Part shown: positions 34,562 through 45,639 of the stretch, piece by piece
How the letters are laid out: each line of letters begins with the position of its first letter
How positions within the stretch are numbered: position 1 is the first letter of the stretch
NCBI GenBank assembly: GCA_034769895.1
Contig: CM068372.1
Span: 381,195,910 to 381,259,909 of the forward strand
Length of the DNA: 64,000 nucleotides
Source of the DNA: Magicicada septendecula
Taxonomy: Eukaryota > Arthropoda > Insecta > Hemiptera > Cicadidae
Direction: 5' to 3'
Program-made: the position numbers and the translations under genes
Notes under the pieces: generated by a model
Databases searched by the model: none
What the model saw: the letters and a program-made list of their open reading frames with translations, nothing else
What the model was told of the DNA's origin: nothing

Positions 34562-35215
34562 ATTTGGTACGGATTTTAACATTAGACCACGGCCAAACAG
34601 CCCGGGAACTCAATTTAATAACATTGACTGCGGCCGTGCGAGCGTACGAAGTAAACAATATTGGATCTAAAACTTACAGAAATATACTGAGTGTTCGAAA
34701 AAAATTTCTTCAGTCTATAAGTAAATAAATAGATGTCCCTTTCTTCTCACTTCCAGCATTAGGGTTGGGACCTGATATGCCCCTGACCGTGTGTAACTCA
34801 CCACCTTTCACCAACGCCACAGAGAAATCAGCCATCTAGTTACAGCGTACAGTACCGACTGGCACAGTAGAGAAGGACGTGTGTGTGTGCGTGCGCGTGT
34901 GCGTGCGTGCGTGTGTGTGTGTGTGTGTGTGCGCGCGCGCGTTTCCCATGTCAGATAAGACCGCTTCTTCATCATCTCATCATCATCATCATCATCGTCT
35001 TAACGGTTTTAGGCTTTACCGGCCTGTTCCTATTCCACAGTCCACCTTTTCTTAGGTCTACCAACTTTTCTTCTGCCTCTAGGCTTGTAATCTTTCGCCA
35101 TCTTCGATATTCTACTTTCTTCCATTCTGTTGATGTCTTACCGGCTGAATCCATTTTCTTCTGTATTCTTTAATCCTTTCATTAACTTCAAAAATATCTA
35201 AACCACTTCTTATCT

Positions 35216-35426
35216 AATGATAATGCGATGTATTTATAATATACACGGACTTATTGTTTACTATTGGTACCCATAATCTCAATGTTCTATTGTAGTGTAT
35301 TTATTGTTCATAGCGTAAAGGTATCATACATATGATTTGCGATAAAGTTTTAATTACTCACATTTTTAAACACGATCGATTTCGAGATCATCGTCAGGTC
35401 ATATACACCGCACTTGCGGTCACACG
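35216..35426 (-). mobile_element. Single-arm Penelope-type insert in LINE
   Basis: 211 bp with TSD TCTTATCT (35208-35215, 35427-35434). Homologous to 40854-41050 and to the left arm of 48187-48726 (TTAATTACTCACATT, CGATCGATTTCG). Its ribozyme-like core is degenerate. Confidence 0.7.
35379..35397 (-). ncRNA. Degenerate hammerhead-like motif
   Basis: Minus strand CTGACGA followed after only 7 bases by GAAAT. The stem has been lost compared with 48358-48381. Confidence 0.25.
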
Positions 35427-36190
35427 TCTTATCTCTTCATTTCTTATATGATCTCGTCTATTACACCTTTTAACTGATCACAGAAATTTCATTTCTGCTG
35501 CTTGGATCTTCTGTTCGTCTTTTTTCTTTATGACCCAAGTTTCAGAACCATACAGTAGTGTAGGTTTTGTCATTGTTTTAAAATATTTTATTTGCGTTTC
35601 TTTTCTACATTACTTCCCAACGTTCTCCAAATCGTTCCCCACACATTCTTGTGAAATTCGTCACTTTATTTTCTATATCTCTATCTTGATCATAAGTAAT
35701 GTCACGTCGAAGATAGTTGAAATGTCTTACTTGTTCTATGCATGTGTTGTCTATGCATACATTTGTCCGAACCGGTTCATCTACTATAAACGCCATTATT
35801 TTTGTCTTTGATTCAGATAGCATGTCAGATAAGATCACTGTATTATGCTAAACGTAGGGTGGGCGGACAGACCTAGTGTTGGACTTCATTTCATTCCACG
35901 ACCACTGCATAGCTGTTTGCGTGTATGAGTAGCCAGAATGAATGCACTGAACTAGAACAATAAATAAATAAATGTGTGTGTGCGTTTTCCGTTTCTATTG
36001 GTCTGGCCTAGTCATTCCAGATAAGACTGCTGTATTATTCGCGTAGGGCGGGCGGGCAGAGCTAGTCTTGGAATTCACTTCAGTGCATTCGACCACTGCA
36101 CAGCTAACACTGCTGCACACCACTATAGAAAAAAAGTTCCGAGTCGTTAGTGAAATAGTTGTATTTAGAAAAAAAGTATTCCGATTAGCG

Positions 36191-36217
36191 CTTTTAAGCT
36201 TCACAGTTCGTCATCAG
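36191..36217 (-). ncRNA. Hammerhead-like motif, decayed
   Basis: Minus strand CTGATGA, spacer C, GAACT/AGCTT imperfect stem, AAAAG in place of GAAAG. Confidence 0.35.
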
Positions 36218-36285
36218 ATCGGAAAAAAATCTTTTTCCTTTTTCAAATCAAATATCACACATCAAATCGGAAAATTCTTTCCTAT

Positions 36286-36312
36286 CTGATGATGAGCTGT
36301 GAAGCTTGAAAG
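36286..36312 (+). ncRNA. Hammerhead-ribozyme-like motif
   Basis: CTGATGA, spacer T, perfect stem GAGCT/AGCTT with G-U closing allowed and GTGA loop, then GAAAGCG. Confidence 0.5.
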
Positions 36313-36999
36313 CGCGAATCGGAATAATTTTTCTACAGTGGTGTGCAACAGTGTTAATTCTGTTTGTGATTATAACCTCTAACACAACTTTATTAATTAA
36401 ATACACTGCACAGCTGTTTGTGCTTATGAGTAGCTAAAATGAATGCACTGGACTAGACCAGTAGATAAATAAATATATGTGTAAACAGGATAAAGGTATA
36501 TAATGATACATCATCACCATTTTGTCAAGGACTCTTGGAATGTCGACGACAGCACATTGTATACGAGCACGGAACAACCCACTCACTCTCAGCGGACTGT
36601 CATCGCCTGAATGCAGTATAACGCTAATGAGCCGGTTAACATATATGAGAATATAATATATATACAGCCAGACGGCCAATAAAGTGGAAATACCGCGCGA
36701 ATAACAATGCGGTGAATCACGGCCGCTTACAGAACGGTACAGTACAGTACTTATCGAACGTGACACTTGTAGGACAGACTTCCTGTCATAATATTGCGAC
36801 AGTAAGTAGAGAAAGAACCTTTCGCCTGAAAAAAGATATCAAGTAGTGGACGGACGACGTGTGATAAATATGTGTTTGGATCATATGACGTCATCGTTAA
36901 TACAAGGTTATAAATATGCATGCAGTCAGATATTGTCTTTGGTTCAGAAACGTTTAATAAATTATGCTCAATAATATTAATAATAATTTTGATACTTTA

Positions 37000-37650
37000 G
37001 TACTCTGATGATGATGACAAATTATTATTATTAGTTTTTGTGAGTTCCGTTCATTGAGTAGACCATTTGAGTCGACGCTTCCACAATTTTTATTATCAAA
37101 ATCAGTGATTTGTGTACAGCAATATAAAAATAATTCACCATAAAACAGTCCAACCTTTTCATCCAACTGCTTAAGGAAGTTGCTTGTAATAAGTATAGGC
37201 CTACATGTCTTTGAAATTTCTCAGATGCTGCTTCTGGGTCGATATCAGTTGTTAAGATCACAGTCCCGTCTGAAAGCCTCGCAATAACAGATCATTTGTA
37301 ACAGATGTGTCAGCCGTGTATATAAGATACAGGAACAGTCCCAGAACACGGCCTTATGGCACCACTGATTTTGTTAGTTGATAATCGGCTGTGTCGTTAA
37401 TTACGTTGATTTGGAAGTAGCTTCAGTTAATTAGGATTGTAGTAGCAAGTAAACCTGACTGGGGAAGCTCCTCTTTATCTAGTGAAGTAGTCCTTCGTGG
37501 CATACTTATCGAAAGCTTGCTGCACATCTAGGAATAAAGAAGCACACATTTTCTTCTAATCCGTATTCTCCGTGATGCAGTGAACCAGTCTGTGACACTG
37601 TTGGATGGCAGAGTGTTTTTCGCTTGACTTCATCATCATTTTGATTTCAC
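37000..37650 (-). pseudogene. Jockey-type reverse transcriptase relic
   Basis: Minus strand from 37650: HSAIQQCHRLVHCI, ASLFLDVQQAFDK (RT motif A with catalytic Asp), GAIRPCSGTVPVSYIHG in place of the G.PQGS motif, then LSDGTVILTTDIDPEAASEK, matching FADDTAIL.TD.DP..AS (the YADD-equivalent is mutated) and LSSWMKRL. This order fits Jockey-clade LINEs. Multiple stops. Confidence 0.75.
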
Positions 37651-37859
37651 GGATTAAAGTCAATTCGTATTAGCATAATTAGAAAACAAATTATAAAGTT
37701 TTCCCGTTTGGAGATTATACGCACTATAGGATGAGTTTTCAAAACCAAAAGAGTTCCCAAGTCGCAAGTGGTCGCTTCACCCCCCAAAAACCACCCCTAA
37801 CACGCACTGCGATGGTTTTTGGCGTTTTTCTGAGAAACCGTTGGTCGCACAGAAAATAT

Positions 37860-38560
37860 TATACTTAGGCTACTATTAGGCTGCACTGCCTGTTCCGGAA
37901 ACCATCTCGTCTCGGACCCCCCACACTACGATATCCTGTGCGTTTATAATTTAAGTTTCGGAATGCGATGCTTACACCAGTTGGCATTGTATTCCGTAAT
38001 TCTACCCTGTAATTTAAAAATTTGTAATTCTTGTCTTATCTGTGCATTACCGTACTTATTCTGTCTCGTAACGTGCACCCTGTGACCAACCTGAGAAATT
38101 TCATTTCTGCTGATGTAACCTTCCCTCTGTCTCTCTGTGAAAGTACTCATGTCTCACTCTATTACAGCACCACCGGTACAGCCATACTTTTATAAAACTT
38201 AAGGTTAGTGTCTTTCCTAGTTTTGTGTTTTAAGGTTCTATGGATTTCCCACAAATATGTTTAAATTTATTAATTTTATTTTCGACATCGCAATCAACTG
38301 CGGGAGATATTTCTCATCCAAGATAATTAAAACTGGATACCTTCTCCAAGGTGTTTCTATTTACCTCTACCTTTGTCCTTACTGGATACTTCCCTCTAAA
38401 AACCATTACTTTTGTTTTACGTGGATATAGCACCAAGCCATAATTCCTCTGCAAAATTCCTCAATATGAATACTCCCCTAAGCAAGTAATTTTCTCTCTG
38501 TTGTATAATAACAAAATCGTCTAATCTCATAATAATATAATGATATATTAATCTGATATA
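37860..38560 (-). mobile_element. LINE C-terminal relic
   Basis: Minus strand shows RLDDFVIIQQREKLL, VLIILDEKYLPQLIAMSKIK, IQVGHRVHVTRQNKYGN-like and GRITEYNANWCKH in broken frames, ending near GGSETRWFPEQ. The order is that of the post-RT part of the KTK.MAF/FNYLG family. Confidence 0.6.
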
Positions 38561-39049
38561 TTAATCGTCAACATCATATAATAATATACGTAAAATAATC
38601 ATCGTCTGCGCTTGACTGTAGTAAGTATATTAAGGTTTGTTATCCTTAATATTGAAAGGCCGGGCTTGTTTAATTATTCTTGCTGTTAAATAATGCCTTT
38701 GTAAGTGCTCGGTGTCCGCTGAGCACTAGCTTTATCAGGCTGTTTAGAAAATTACGATAAATTTGAGAAATTTATTTTAGAAGCATTATCAGGCTCGGCG
38801 GAATTAATTGAAAGCCTTTGACGTGCGAAACACAAAGGCATATGAATTCGTTTTTCCAGCATTTGTGCGTAAGTAGAGATCAGTTCAGCTGCTGGTCGTG
38901 GCATCCGGTCGGAACAAAGCTCACGGCTACACACAGCTGTTTCCGTCAGTTATTACCTGCGACTGCCGACGCTCTACTGATCTCGTTGTTCTGTTCGCGC
39001 ATCGCTCTTCCGCAACACTGCGTGCGGTCAAGTCCCTGTGTTACTGACA
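38561..39049. other. Unassigned stretch
   Basis: No supported feature; a short frame at 38818-39153 runs into simple repeat. Confidence 0.3.
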
Positions 39050-39099
39050 CTGTCAGTACTATCGATTGCATGTTATTGCACCACAATATCTACTTCTAC

Positions 39100-39156
39100 C
39101 ACTGGCACTTCTGCTACTACTACAACAACAACAACTACTACTACTACTACTAGTAC

Positions 39157-39192
<36 letters not shown>

Positions 39193-39243
39193 AACTACTA
39201 CTACTACTACTACTAGTTACTAGTAGTAGTAGTAGAAGTAGTT

Positions 39244-39286
<43 letters not shown>

Positions 39287-39340
39287 AAGTAGTAGTTGTT
39301 GTTGTAGTAAAAGCAGTAGTAGTATAGTAGTAGTATTGGT
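39100..39340. repeat. (CTA)n/(GTA)n inverted triplet repeats
   Basis: CTA/CAA/CCA triplets to about 39222 followed by their complement GTA triplets to about 39340, so the block can fold on itself around 39220. Confidence 0.85.
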
Positions 39341-39417
39341 AGTATGCTTGCTGATCTACAGAACTCGCTCGCTATTCTAAACGAAGTAGGCCTACATATT
39401 TGTTATTGGGTAAATTT

Positions 39418-39850
39418 TTATATTAGGTAATTTTTAGTTAAATTCTTTTCCTGTTTTATATAAAATGTATATAGCTCGCTGGAGATCGTCTTCTGAAGTG
39501 GCGAATATAGCTTGTCATCCGCGAAGAGAAAGGTTTTCAAGCTTTTATTTCGGTGGATTTCAATACCGTCAGGGGATTGTTCTTTCCATATTTTGAGATC
39601 GTCTAGACGAAGGTTAAAAAGTAATGGTGACAGACAGCAACCTTGTGTTACGCCTTGGTTTGTTTCAATCGAGATAGATTCTTCTCCATCGTCTATGATT
39701 ATCGCGGTGTGTCTATGTAAACTCTTTATGGCCTGAACTAGGTGTTGTGGTATACCTTTATTTTCAAGTATGTCCCATAACTTCGGTCCTATCACTCTAT
39801 CAAAAGCTTTGTTGAAATAGATAAAGGCAATATGTGTTTCTAAATCCTTT
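39418..39850 (-). pseudogene. LINE reverse transcriptase fragment
   Basis: Minus strand: HIAFIYFNKAFDRV (motif A), LWDILENKGIPQHLVQAIKS, TNQGVTQGCCLSPLLFNL (motif B) and LKTFLFADDKLYSPLQ (catalytic FADD). About 140 codons are open from 39850 to the stop near 39418. The canonical GVRQGC.LSP is only slightly changed. Upstream and downstream LINE parts are missing. Confidence 0.8.
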
Positions 39851-39851
39851 T

Positions 39852-39960
39852 TATGAAGATGGCGAATGATTACAACCCTAGAGGCAGAAGAAAAGTTGGC
39901 AGACCTAAGAAAAGGTTGACTCTGGAATAGGAAGAGGCGCTAAAGCCTAAAACCATTAAG
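39852..39960 (+). mobile_element. LINE 3' tip, opposite orientation
   Basis: Plus strand YNPRGRRKVGRPKKRLTLE then KPKTIKN, the terminal GRP box of the (GAT)n-tailed LINE family seen at 34975 and 40620. It meets the minus RT fragment head-on. Confidence 0.65.
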
Positions 39961-40449
39961 AATACGATGGTGACGATATTTTTTCAGTTATCAGAAAAAA
40001 TGTTACGAAAATCCCGGTTACCCTACAATTTGTTTGTTTAGTAATGTAACAATATTAGAGCAATCTTACTACAAACACTAAGAATACCAAACAATCGGAT
40101 TTGTGTTAAAAGTCCCTTTTGCTGACACTCGGCTGGAGTTTTACAATTTTTTTCAAATTTTTTATCCCATTTTTGTGGCCTGGGGTCAAAAATTTAAAAA
40201 ATTTCGGAAATCTACTACTACATTTATATTTCAATTAAAATTCTTCTTAATTTTATACGCTACACAAATGTTTGTGTTTTTATAAAAATTTTCACGCACT
40301 TTTTTGCCTCTGGGGTTCCAAAATTTAGAAATTTTCAAAAATGGACACTAAATTGATATTTTTTGTTTAATTTGATACTCCACGCGGATTTCGCGATTTT
40401 TTCAAAATTTTGACTCCCTCACATTTATACTAATGATGATGTGATGTAT
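39961..40449. repeat. AT-rich, imperfect about 150-bp tandem units
   Basis: GCCTGGGGTCAAAAATTTA and GCCTCTGGGGTTCCAAAATT start two successive similar blocks. No gene. Confidence 0.4.
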
Positions 40450-41165
40450 TTATCACAACTCACCACCTTTCACCGACGCCACAGAGAAATCGGCCATCTA
40501 GTTACAGCATACAGTAGCGACTGGCACAGTAGAGAAGGAGTTGTGTGTGTGTGTGTGTGTTTGTGTCATTTTTATTGATCTGGCCCAGACATGTCGCATA
40601 AGACCGCTTCATCATCATCTCATCATCGTCTGAACGGTTTTAGGCTTTACCGGCCTGTTCCTATTCCACAGTCCACCTTTTCTTAGGTCTACCAACTTTT
40701 CTTCTGCCTCTAGGGTTGTAATCTTTCGCCATCTTCGGTATTCTATTTTCTTTCATTCTATTGATGTGTTGAATCCATTTTCGTCTGTATTCTTTAATCC
40801 TTTCATTAACTTCAAAAATATCTAAATCACTTCTTATCTAATGATAATGTGATGTATTTATAATATACACACACTTATTGCTTCCTAATGGTACCTATAA
40901 TCTCAGTCTTCTATTTCGGTGGTGTATTCATTGTTCTTAACCTGAAGGTACCATACATGTGTTTATAATAAAGTTTTAATTACTCACATTCTTAACTCTG
41001 ATCGATTTCGGTCATAGACCATCGTTGGGGTATATACACTGTGCACTTACATCACAATATTGTAAAACAGTTACTATTTACAAAAAAAAAAAAAACTTTA
41101 TTATATATCATATGTACGGTATCTTTAGGTTATGACCAATGAATACACTACAATAGAAGACCACA
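40450..41165 (-). mobile_element. Second copy of the LINE plus Penelope-insert composite
   Basis: 40450-41050 follows 34785-35430 in the same order: non-coding repeat, (TG)n, (GAT)n, the LINE tip from the GRP box to LDIFEVNER, the same junction CTTCTTATCTAATGATAATG at 40854, then the Penelope-type arm with a core at 41005. From 41085 it turns back as a partial inverted arm, which the 35-kb copy lacks. Confidence 0.75.
41005..41028 (-). ncRNA. Degenerate hammerhead-like motif
   Basis: Minus strand CCAACGA, spacer T, perfect GGTC/GACC stem, GAAATCG. The core CTG is mutated. Confidence 0.3.
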
Positions 41166-41512
41166 GTTTTTGCCTGTCGCCATCTTTTTTGGGGGAACAA
41201 AGTAAAAAAACAACAGGTTAACATTGGGAAAAGTTTAGACACGAAATGCCAAGTTCTGCGGAAATCGATTGATGCGTTTATAAGTTAGCGTGTGGTATAC
41301 CGTAAATAGACAGATAGGCAGATAGACAGACAGACAGACAAATACCAAACGGTCAAGTTAAAACCGCTGACTCGCTTTTCTCGTTTAACTGTTGCTACTA
41401 CTAAACTGAGTAGAAGAAGCAAGTACTATAACTACAAAAAGAATATGAGCAAGTGTAACTACCCTTCCCTTTTTGACTTCCCTTCGTCTATACAAACTTT
41501 TCAAATACAGTG

Positions 41513-42228
41513 CAGTGGTTCCCAAACTTTTCAGTCCGCGAACCCTCCCAAAATTAAAAATTTTACAGACTCCGTCTGAAATAAAGCAAACAATAAATAT
41601 GATACAAAACCCTTATATTTAAATTAAAATGTATTAAAATCAAAATTCTATAAACTTGCAATATTATAATGTTAATGATAACAAACATAGTTTAATGTGA
41701 ACAATGAAGCTGCTTTTGAACAATTAGCTCTGGAATATTTGGTTTAATATCTGATAATGTCAATATTAAGTCACTCTCGACATCAAGTTTATTTCTTAAC
41801 TTTACCAACCTCGGATCTATTTTCCAGCCACACGTTTCGAAATCCAGCTACTTAGACGTAAAACCAGCTACACGGAAAAACGTATTGCTTAGATACAGTG
41901 CTTATAAACAAGATACAGTGCTTATACGTGGACTAAAACGGAGCGATCGGTTCTGCAGTGATGCGGCGCTCTAGTCAGTTCGGCTGGCAAACAGATCTAC
42001 TACACGACATGATTTAAAGACATTAGTCTGAGACTACTTTTACGATTACAATTAGTTTGAAAAAAAAAATACTAGAATCTTCTACTAGTTAATTATAAAT
42101 TTAAGATTCTAAAATTTAGATTGTAGACTACAAAAGTCGGTGAAAATTTACGGTATATTCTATTTTTTCTTATAAGTATCCGGGAACCCCCTGAAACATT
42201 GTCGCGGACCCACTTTGGGGATCACTAC
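41513..42228. mobile_element. Probable non-autonomous hAT element
   Basis: Left CAGTGGTTCCCAAACTTTTC and right-end complement TAGTGATCCCCAAAGTGGG, both followed inward by GTCCGCGA. CAGTGGTTCCCAAAC is a very common hAT terminus. No 8-bp TSD was found, so the ends may be eroded. Non-coding interior. Confidence 0.6.
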
Positions 42229-42383
42229 CCTTAAGGATGATTTTTTTTTTTTAATCAGAGACGTAAAAAATATGAGATCGTCAACTGTTCGACTAGATGT
42301 AGTCGAATTCCTGTGGTGGAGGTAGAAGGTATAAGAGGATTCCGGGGAACAAACGACATTCGCCACGATATAATTTCATCACA

Positions 42384-42390
<7 letters not shown>

Positions 42391-42426
<36 letters not shown>

Positions 42427-42430
42427 CGCG
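42391..42430. repeat. (TG)n/(CG)n tract
   Basis: TG units changing to alternating CG; Z-DNA-prone composition. Confidence 0.85.
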
Positions 42431-42733
42431 TGTGCGTGTGCGTTCGCGGTGCGGTTGCACAGGTAAATACAGCAAGCCAAGACAAGGCAAGGTAACGTAT
42501 TAGTTTGCGCCCGTCATTAACCAAGTTAGAACAAGTTGTTTGTCTACAGCGTATAGCAACAGCGTAGTCGTGCGGTTTGGCGCCCGCACGCGTGCCGCCG
42601 CCGCCGCCGCCTCGTTATTGCCGGGATTTATTGTGCACACACAGTTTGTGACGAGAAATTATTGTGTGTAAGTTGGCTTAAAAGGGTATAAAAGTTTAAA
42701 GTGGAAAAATAACAGTTCCTGCTCCGTCTTTTA

Positions 42734-42801
42734 CTTGTTCTTGTTCTTGTTCTTGTTCTTGTTCTTGTTCTTGTTCTTGTTCTTGTTCTTGTTCTTGTTC
42801 T
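42734..42801. repeat. (TTCTTG)n hexanucleotide tandem
   Basis: About 11 units of TTCTTG, giving the FLFL and RTRT pseudo-peptides. Confidence 0.95.
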
Positions 42802-42889
42802 TCTACTTCTACTTATACTTCTTCTTCTTTGCAAGTATAAGGTTCAAAGCCTATTACGTAGTCCGTTGTTACAACACTCATCTTTTCAT

Positions 42890-43437
42890 CTTTTCATCGG
42901 GCATACAACAGGGAAAAAAGGCTATTTGTTTGCTAAACTCATTACTTTGGTCGAACAAAATGAAACTTCAAACTAAATTGACAATCTACACAACTATTGT
43001 GGAGCGCATTTTAACTTATGGCTGCGAATGCTGGCAACTTTCAGATAAATGGAAAAAGATGATAGAAACTGTGGAAATGGACTTCTTAAGAAGAGCGTGT
43101 AATATTTCTAGATTGCAACATGTTAGAAACGAAGATATAAGAAGGAAAACAGGGCGCATATTTACAACAGCAGAAAGAATGGAATCCAGACAGTTGCTAT
43201 GGTATGGTCACGTATTGAGGATGGAGGAGAAGTGATGGCCAAAGAAAGCATTGACTTACACACCACAAAACAGGTGAAGAAAAGGAAGACTGACAACACA
43301 GTGGAGAACAGGAATTAGGAAAAGCATGAGAGATCGAGCTATTGAAGACGAAGACTGAAAAGATAGGGAGAAATGGCGATCGAAATGCGGGGTGCGACAT
43401 AGACTGTAGGACCCCTGCTAATAATAATAATAATAAT
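42890..43437 (+). mobile_element. LINE C-terminal region with (TAA)n tail
   Basis: A plus frame open to 43235 contains LLNSLLWSNKMKLQTKLTIY, ILTYGCECWQLSDKWKK, MDFLRRACNISRLQHVRNED, RQLLWYGHVLRMEEK, and after a frameshift QWRTGIRKSMRDRAIEDED and CGVRHRL. It ends with (TAA)n at 43415-43437. This is the best-kept example of the family seen at 21399 and gives its C-terminal consensus. Confidence 0.85.
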
Positions 43438-43784
43438 ATAATTTCAAATTGTTTCGCGGGCGCGTCAAACCTTGTCGACGAGCGCAGGGTTATCGACTGT
43501 TGTTGTACACAGTATTAAACCACGTTGTTTATGCGACTTTAAATTTAGTGGGTAGTTATAGAGGATGTTCCCAAAAGATGGTAACGAACTTTGGAAAACA
43601 ATTCTACCAATCAATCTGAAGCAATAATGTCCAATAAACATACGCGGGGAAACAATTTGTTTTCTGTCTGTGTGCTTATATCTGTTATAATATGTTCCCA
43701 AAAGCCTACACTGGAAATCTAACTGAAAATTATTTGTCTTTTAATTAGGAAGAGAGGATGTGGCAGTGCCAAATTTGTGTTTTT

Positions 43785-44100
43785 ATAATCTTCTTCTTCT
43801 TTTCCACTTCAAGGTATAGGTTTACAGCCTGTTCCGCTTTCACTGAAACCATCTCTTCCTTGGTCTACCTATATCACGTCTTCCCTGAGGTCTGTATCGC
43901 ATTAACTGTTTAGGTAGCCTCATATCTTCCATTCTCTCCATATGCTGCCTCCATTTTATTTGTCCTTCCCTTATTCTGCCGGCCATAGAATACACATTTA
44001 GGTCAGTTCTTACATCTTCATATCCTATTTGATCTCTACGGGTGCAACCTATTGGTTTTCCTCAAGAAATTCATTTCACTGTGTTATATAATCACTCAGC
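43785..44100 (-). mobile_element. LINE C-terminal relic
   Basis: Minus strand EDVRTDLNVYSMAGRIREGQ, IKWRQHMERMEDMRLPKQLM and RYRPQGRRDIGRPRKRWFQ, then GAA-rich sequence. Same family as 24935-25632 (plus). Confidence 0.8.
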
Positions 44101-44940
44101 TTATGTTACATACGGGTAAAGTCCGAAGCTCAGCAGATATCTAAGAATTCGGTTAAACAGTGGGCTCCTCCACTGTGCCCACAATTCTGTGAACGTGTTC
44201 TAGCATCTTCAACACAATGCCCCTAAGTAATACGGGCAGTGCTGAATGCTGCAGTGGGCCATGCCCGTACGCGCGCTTGTTTTTCGTGTGTTTTAAACAC
44301 ATCTACCCGTATACTGTACGATCAAAGTGTGTAGCGTGAGTCTAACTCATTCGTCACCACAGCCTGCTGTTATAATTTAGTTCGATATTTTTCCCGTAGA
44401 TGTCTCCTACAAAGCAGTGAAGTAATCAACGTACAGGTTCAGGTGTTGCATGTTCTGGGCGCATCATCATTCTAATCTAAACAAAATGTCAGATGCATGT
44501 GATTTTGTACTTGTTGAATCGATATATGACGAGTATTCCAATAGACTGGATTCCAAAATTGATTATATGGATAAGAATGTACCTACAAACCTGATGAAAT
44601 ATCTGCGATGTTGAATCAGAAATATAATTTCGTATACGTAACCCAAATGAGTGTTACGTGTATATCTTTATATAATTGTAACGAGAACCCTGTGGAACAG
44701 CGTAGAACGTCTTTCGTCTTTCACCCGTGTATTTCCCAGCGCTTAAGTACGTTCCAGAGTCTTCTGGAGAACACCTCAATTACGCGTTAAGTGGCGTCAA
44801 ATTGAGGAAGGACAATTTCTAGAAGTTAGATACTTTCCTAGTATGATTGTTTTCTCCCTTGGATTTTACAAACCATAGAAATAGAGTTAGGAAACTTACA
44901 TTTGAATCATGTTCATGTTGTAATTCTTACACATTAGAAA
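44101..44940. other. Unassigned stretch
   Basis: No gene recognised. Includes short frames without motifs. Confidence 0.35.
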
Positions 44941-45630
44941 ATCTTCCTCTTCCTCTTCCTCTTCCTCTTCCTCTTCCTCTTCCTCTTCCTCTTCCTCTTC
45001 CTCTTCCTCTTCCTCTTCCTCCTCTTCTTCTTCTTCTTCTTCTTGTTCTTTACTAAATGCCTTGGCCTATACCCGTTCCGACTTCACAGAATCTCTGACC
45101 ATTTTTCCAGGGTCTTCTCCACGATCTCTTGTCCCCACTGGCCTATATTCAAACGCTTGTTTAAGAAGACAAGTGTCTACCATTCGTTTCACATGGGACT
45201 TCCAATTCTGCCTGTATTCCGTTATTATATTTAGAAATGACTGTAACTTCTGTCGTCGTTTCGTAGACGACATCTCAATCTACATTCCTGCAGTACTCTT
45301 AAAAATTTTATTTCCGAGGCCTGTAGTTTTGAAATTTGCAGGAGAGCCCATGTTTCACATCCATACATTAAAGTCGGCACAGCCACGATTGTTTATAGAA
45401 TTTTAGCTGTGTCTCCCTCTGCGTTTTATTCTTCAATTGTCGTCTTATTGTTCCACAGGTACAACTATATTTATTTAACTTTGTCTCGATATCGTTATCC
45501 TTCCTATATGAGATATTACGTCCCACATAATTAAAATGTGACTCCTGCTCCAAAACACTATAATTTTTGTTCTTACACGGTGTTCCCTAGCAAGGCCATC
45601 ACTTCCGTCTTAGTATTTGAGATCTGAGTC
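44941..45630 (-). mobile_element. LINE C-terminal half with (GGAAGA)n tail
   Basis: Minus strand SHFNYVGRNISYRKDNDIET, SCTCGTIRRQLKNKTQ, ITEYRQNWKSHVKRMVDTCL and a decayed GRP box. A (CTTCCT)n hexamer and TTC run (44941-45050) directly abuts the 3' end. At the right it is joined head to tail with the next LINE's 3' end. Confidence 0.75.
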
Positions 45631-45639
45631 GCTAATTTT

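Larger units (their letters stand above)
34338..34652. mobile_element. Penelope-type inverted dimer with 11-bp TSD
   Basis: Bounded by AAACAATATTG at 34327-34337 and 34653-34663. The arms (34342-34455 and 34503-34617) are close inverted copies sharing TTGAGTTCCCGG, GGNCCACGGC and the ribozyme-like core. The right copy extends 35 bases past the arm (ACATTGACTGCGGCCGTG..). Non-coding, 315 bp. Confidence 0.85.
34785..35840 (-). mobile_element. LINE with (GAT)n tail, split by a Penelope-type insert
   Basis: The upstream part (35435-35840, minus) encodes KTKIMAFIVDEPVRTN, QVRHFNYLRRDITYDQD and RRDHIRNEEIRR. The downstream part (34975-35215) gives RSGLDIFEVNERIKEYRRKW and RQKKSW-type residues before (GAT)n. 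The break at 35216-35426 carries an 8-bp duplication TCTTATCT on each side. Left of the tail, 34785-34880 is a non-coding repeat shared with 40450-40545, followed by a (TG)n. Confidence 0.75.
36106..36403. mobile_element. Penelope-type inverted dimer with 12-bp TSD
   Basis: 298 bp flanked by CACTGCACAGCT at 36094-36105 and 36404-36415 and inserted into a dispersed repeat. Arms begin AACACTGCTGCACACCAC and end with its complement near 36356. The right copy then continues for 48 bases to the TSD. Each arm has a ribozyme-like core and ATCGGAA boxes. Non-coding. Confidence 0.85.
35821..36490. repeat. Two copies of a dispersed repeat, one split by a dimer
   Basis: 35821-35975 and 35990-36105 plus 36416-36490 share CAGATAAGA, GTAGGG.GGGCGGGCAGA, CGACCACTGCA.AGCTGTTTG, GAGTAGC and AATGAATGCACT. 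The second copy is interrupted by 36106-36403. Ends lie near (TG)n or (AAAT)n. The family is unknown, possibly SINE-like. Confidence 0.6.

Noticed and set aside
37001..37020. CTGATGATGATGACAAATTA as a ribozyme core
   Set aside because: No GAAA partner with an intervening stem; part of a TGA-rich simple sequence in a LINE relic.
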